Part shown: one piece after another, positions 54,448 to 56,479 of the stretch
How positions within the stretch are numbered: the stretch's first letter is position 1
How the letters are laid out: each line of letters opens with the position of its first letter
Source: Caballeronia catudaia
Lineage (GTDB): Bacteria; Pseudomonadota; Gammaproteobacteria; Burkholderiales; Burkholderiaceae
Direction: 5' to 3'
Length of the DNA stretch: 56,479 nt
Assembly: GCF_001544755.2 (NCBI RefSeq)
Contig: NZ_FCOF02000043.1
Span: forward strand, 1 to 56,479
Program-made: the position numbers and the translations under genes
The notes under the pieces: model-generated
Database searches by the model: none
What the model was told of the DNA's origin: nothing
Seen by the model: the letters and a program-made list of their open reading frames with translations, nothing else

Positions 54448-55248
54448 ATGCCGAAATTTGCCGCGAACTTGACCATGCTGTTCAACGAAGTCCCGTTCCT
54501 CGACCGCTTCGCGGCGGCGTCGAACGCGGGTTTCAAGGCGGTCGAGTTCCTGTTCCCTTACGCGTTCCCGATCAGCGATATCCAGCAGCGCCTGAAGGAC
54601 AACGACCTGCGGATCGTGCTGCACAACCTGCCCGCGGGCAATTGGGAAGCGGGCGAGCGCGGCATCGCCTGCCTGCCGGATCGCGTCGCGGAATTCCGCG
54701 AAGGCGTGCCGCGGGCGATCGAGTACGCGAAGGCGCTGAACGTGCCGCAACTGAACTGCCTCGTCGGCATTCCGACGGCCGGTGTATCGGCGGAACAGGC
54801 GCGCACGACGATCATCGAAAACCTGCGCTTCGCCGCGGACGCGTTGAAGAAGGAAGGCATCAGGCTGCTCGTCGAGCCGTGCAACGCCTACGACATTCCG
54901 GGCTTCGCGCTGAACAGGTCGAAGGAAGGTCTCGACGTCATCAAGGCAGTCGGCTCGGATAATCTGTTCCTTCAGTACGACATCTATCACATGCAGCGCA
55001 TGGAAGGCGAGCTCGCCGCGACGATCAGGAAGAATCTGCCGCAGATCGCGCATGTCCAGCTTGCCGACAACCCCGGCCGCAACGAACCCGGCACCGGCGA
55101 AATCAACTACGCGTTCCTGTTCGCGCTGCTCGACGAGATCGGCTATCAAGGCTGGATCGGCTGCGAGTACAAGCCGCTGAATGGCACCGAAGCGGGCCTC
55201 GGCTGGCTGCAGAGCATCGGCCGCGTGAAAGCCACCGCCACCGCATAA
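54448..55248 (+). CDS. hyi: Hydroxypyruvate isomerase
   Basis: The 266-residue TIM-barrel protein begins MPKFAANLTMLFNEVPFLDRFAAA, the Hyi signature. The metal-site glutamates lie in LLVEPCNAYDIPGF (about 140) and IGCEYKPL (about 240). It interconverts hydroxypyruvate and tartronate semialdehyde. AGGAAAG lies before the ATG, 40 bases after gcl. The length is slightly above the E. coli protein (258). Confidence 0.95.
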   Translation: MPKFAANLTMLFNEVPFLDRFAAASNAGFKAVEFLFPYAFPISDIQQRLKDNDLRIVLHNLPAGNWEAGERGIACLPDRVAEFREGVPRAIEYAKALNVPQLNCLVGIPTAGVSAEQARTTIIENLRFAADALKKEGIRLLVEPCNAYDIPGFALNRSKEGLDVIKAVGSDNLFLQYDIYHMQRMEGELAATIRKNLPQIAHVQLADNPGRNEPGTGEINYAFLFALLDEIGYQGWIGCEYKPLNGTEAGLGWLQSIGRVKATATA

Positions 55249-55270
55249 AGCAACGTTAAGCAACGTTAAG
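55249..55270. repeat. Tandem 10-bp repeat between hyi and glxR
   Basis: CAACGTTAAG occurs twice in direct succession (55251-55260, 55261-55270), immediately before the AGGAGG ribosome site of glxR. It is short and may be a slippage duplication. Confidence 0.6.
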
Positions 55271-55284
55271 GAGGAGCACAAAGT

Positions 55285-56190
55285 ATGGCAACGATCGGTT
55301 TCATCGGACTCGGCATCATGGGCGCGCACATGGCGCGCAACCTCATCAAGGGCGGCCACTCGCTCGTCGTGAACGGCAAGTATCCGGTGCCCGACGATAT
55401 CCGCGCGCAGACGAAAGTCGTCGAAGATTCGAGCGCGGTCGCGCAGGCGAGCGAAATCGTCATCACGATGGTGCCCGACACGCCCGATGTCGCCAATGTG
55501 CTGTTCGCCGATGACGGCGTCGCGAAGGGTCTGTCGAAGGGCAAGCTCGTCATCGACATGAGCTCGATCGCGCCGCTGGAAACGCAGGAGTTCGCGAAGA
55601 AAATCAACGGGCTGGGCTGCGACTATCTCGACGCGCCGGTTTCGGGTGGCGAAGTCGGCGCACGCGAAGCGACGCTCACGATCATGGTCGGCGGCCCGGA
55701 GAAGTCGTTCAACCTCGCGAAGCCCCTGTTCGATCTGATGGGCAAGAACATCTCGCTCATCGGCGATAACGGCGCGGGACAGACCTGCAAGGTCGCGAAC
55801 CAGATCATCGTCGCGCTCAACATCGAGGCCGTCGCCGAGGCGCTGCTGTTTGCGGCACGCTCGGGCGCCGATCCGGAACGCGTGCGCAAAGCGTTGATGG
55901 GCGGCTTCGCGTCATCGCGCATTCTTGAAGTACACGGCGAGCGCATGACCAAGCGCACGTTCAATCCGGGCTTCCGTATCGAGCTGCATCAGAAGGATTT
56001 GAATCTCGCGCTCGACGGCGCGCGCAAGATGGGCCTCGCCCTGCCCCACACCGCGAGCGCGCAGCAGCTCTTCAGCGTGTGCGCGGCGAACGGCGGAAAG
56101 GCGTGGGATCACTCGGCGCTCGTGCGCGCGCTCGAGATCATGTCGAACTTCCAGGTGGCGGACGAGCCGCAGCAAGCCAAGGCTGCATGA
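55285..56190 (+). CDS. glxR: Tartronate semialdehyde reductase
   Basis: This 301-residue beta-hydroxyacid dehydrogenase has GFIGLGIMGAHMARNL (NAD(P) site, about 5-20), the substrate-binding VSGGEVGAREATL (about 118) and the catalytic Lys in GDNGAGQTCKVANQ (about 160-173). It reduces tartronate semialdehyde to D-glycerate. AAGGAGGAG lies 8 bases before the ATG. It is the third gene of the gcl operon. A glycerate kinase gene, often next in such operons, is not seen; IS-like sequence follows instead. Confidence 0.94.
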   Translation: MATIGFIGLGIMGAHMARNLIKGGHSLVVNGKYPVPDDIRAQTKVVEDSSAVAQASEIVITMVPDTPDVANVLFADDGVAKGLSKGKLVIDMSSIAPLETQEFAKKINGLGCDYLDAPVSGGEVGAREATLTIMVGGPEKSFNLAKPLFDLMGKNISLIGDNGAGQTCKVANQIIVALNIEAVAEALLFAARSGADPERVRKALMGGFASSRILEVHGERMTKRTFNPGFRIELHQKDLNLALDGARKMGLALPHTASAQQLFSVCAANGGKAWDHSALVRALEIMSNFQVADEPQQAKAA

Positions 56191-56217
56191 GGCCGTTCAA
56201 CACCTGAACCGTGGGGC

Positions 56218-56241
56218 GTCCCGCGTATGGGCACGCGGGAC
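56218..56241 (+). repeat. Hairpin after glxR
   Basis: GTCCCGCGT (56218-56226) and ACGCGGGAC (56233-56241) form a 9-bp stem with the loop ATGGGC, 27 bases past the glxR stop. No T-run follows, so it is a weak or Rho-assisted terminator at most. Between 56242 and 56410 I see no gene. Confidence 0.5.
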
Positions 56242-56410
56242 AAATGCCGCTCTGGGCTGAGGGCGGCAAGTGGGGTCCGAGAAGCGGCACCCGGCGGTGC
56301 GCCGGGTAAGCCTTGGTCGGTCAGACGGTTTGTCGTCGGGTGTCCGCGTCGGATTGTTGCACGTTGTGTCCTACCGCTGACGCATGAGCGGTGCTACAAA
56401 TCTGTATAGA

Positions 56411-56479
56411 CCGGAGACATGGGTAACACCTGTTCCAGGACATGGGTAACACTTCGGACGAATGGTTCGTCCGGAGTTG
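56411..56479. mobile_element. Probable left end of an insertion sequence (IS481-like)
   Basis: GACATGGGTAACAC occurs twice, at 56416-56429 and 56439-56452, with a 23-base period. Repeated ACATGGGTAACA motifs are, as far as I recall, found at the ends of IS481-family elements in Burkholderiales. A hairpin (CGGACGAA/TTCGTCCG, 56455-56473) follows. The transposase gene would lie beyond the window, so this is a motif-level call. Confidence 0.4.

Overview
The window looks like chromosomal DNA of a beta-proteobacterium of the order Burkholderiales, most likely the Burkholderia / Paraburkholderia / Caballeronia group. The evidence is the high GC content, two small DUF4148 secreted proteins, a Gram-negative porin of the Burkholderiales type, the potFGHI order, a split arnA inside an L-Ara4N cluster, and a gcl-hyi-glxR glyoxylate operon. 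No rRNA, tRNA, CRISPR array or prophage was recognised. Almost all of it is ordinary core and niche-adaptation gene content.

Layout. 1-2.9 kb: the 5' end of an unidentified gene behind a TetR-type operator, two divergent DUF4148 genes, an orphan lipoprotein. 2.9-6.4 kb: a small secreted protein, a DUF2235 (Tle1-like) hydrolase and a membrane protein with a duplicated domain. 6.3-9.8 kb: a short-chain dehydrogenase, a porin with a pho-box-like element upstream, small hypothetical genes. 9.8-19.6 kb: a Rieske oxygenase, a LysR regulator divergent from a DMT exporter, a DUF938 methyltransferase, an ankyrin protein, a PRC-barrel lipoprotein, an MFS transporter, ArgE and a threonine dehydratase-like enzyme. 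19.6-23.8 kb: the putrescine ABC importer potFGHI. 24.3-28.9 kb: an NRAMP metal transporter, an outer-membrane phospholipase A homologue with a changed catalytic His, a DUF1289 protein and an ABC-F protein. 29.1-33.1 kb: an alaA-hom-thrC operon. 33.6-41.6 kb: a Mth938-type protein and the L-Ara4N lipid A modification cluster (arnT, one SMR flippase subunit, arnB, arnC, split arnA, arnD). 41.7-46.5 kb: peroxiredoxin, a candidate structured RNA, a PIN-PhoH ATPase, an NlpC/P60 lipoprotein and an SDR lacking the usual Tyr/Lys. 46.5-51.4 kb: Pit phosphate transporter with its DUF47 partner, dnaB, and rpsF-priB-rpsR-rplI. 51.5-56.2 kb: a LysR regulator divergent from gcl-hyi-glxR. The last ~70 bases look like the start of an insertion sequence.

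How the genes work together. The arn genes make UDP-L-Ara4N, flip the lipid-linked sugar and attach it to lipid A or core LPS. The gcl operon turns two glyoxylates into tartronate semialdehyde and then glycerate. Hom and ThrC carry aspartate semialdehyde to threonine. PotFGHI imports putrescine. The DUF47-Pit pair takes up phosphate. The best candidates for new biology are a structured RNA between bcp and phoH (about 42187-42350), the pho-box-like element before the porin, the DUF2235 plus duplicated-domain membrane protein pair, the shared palindromes between the DUF4148 genes, and the two enzymes with altered catalytic residues.
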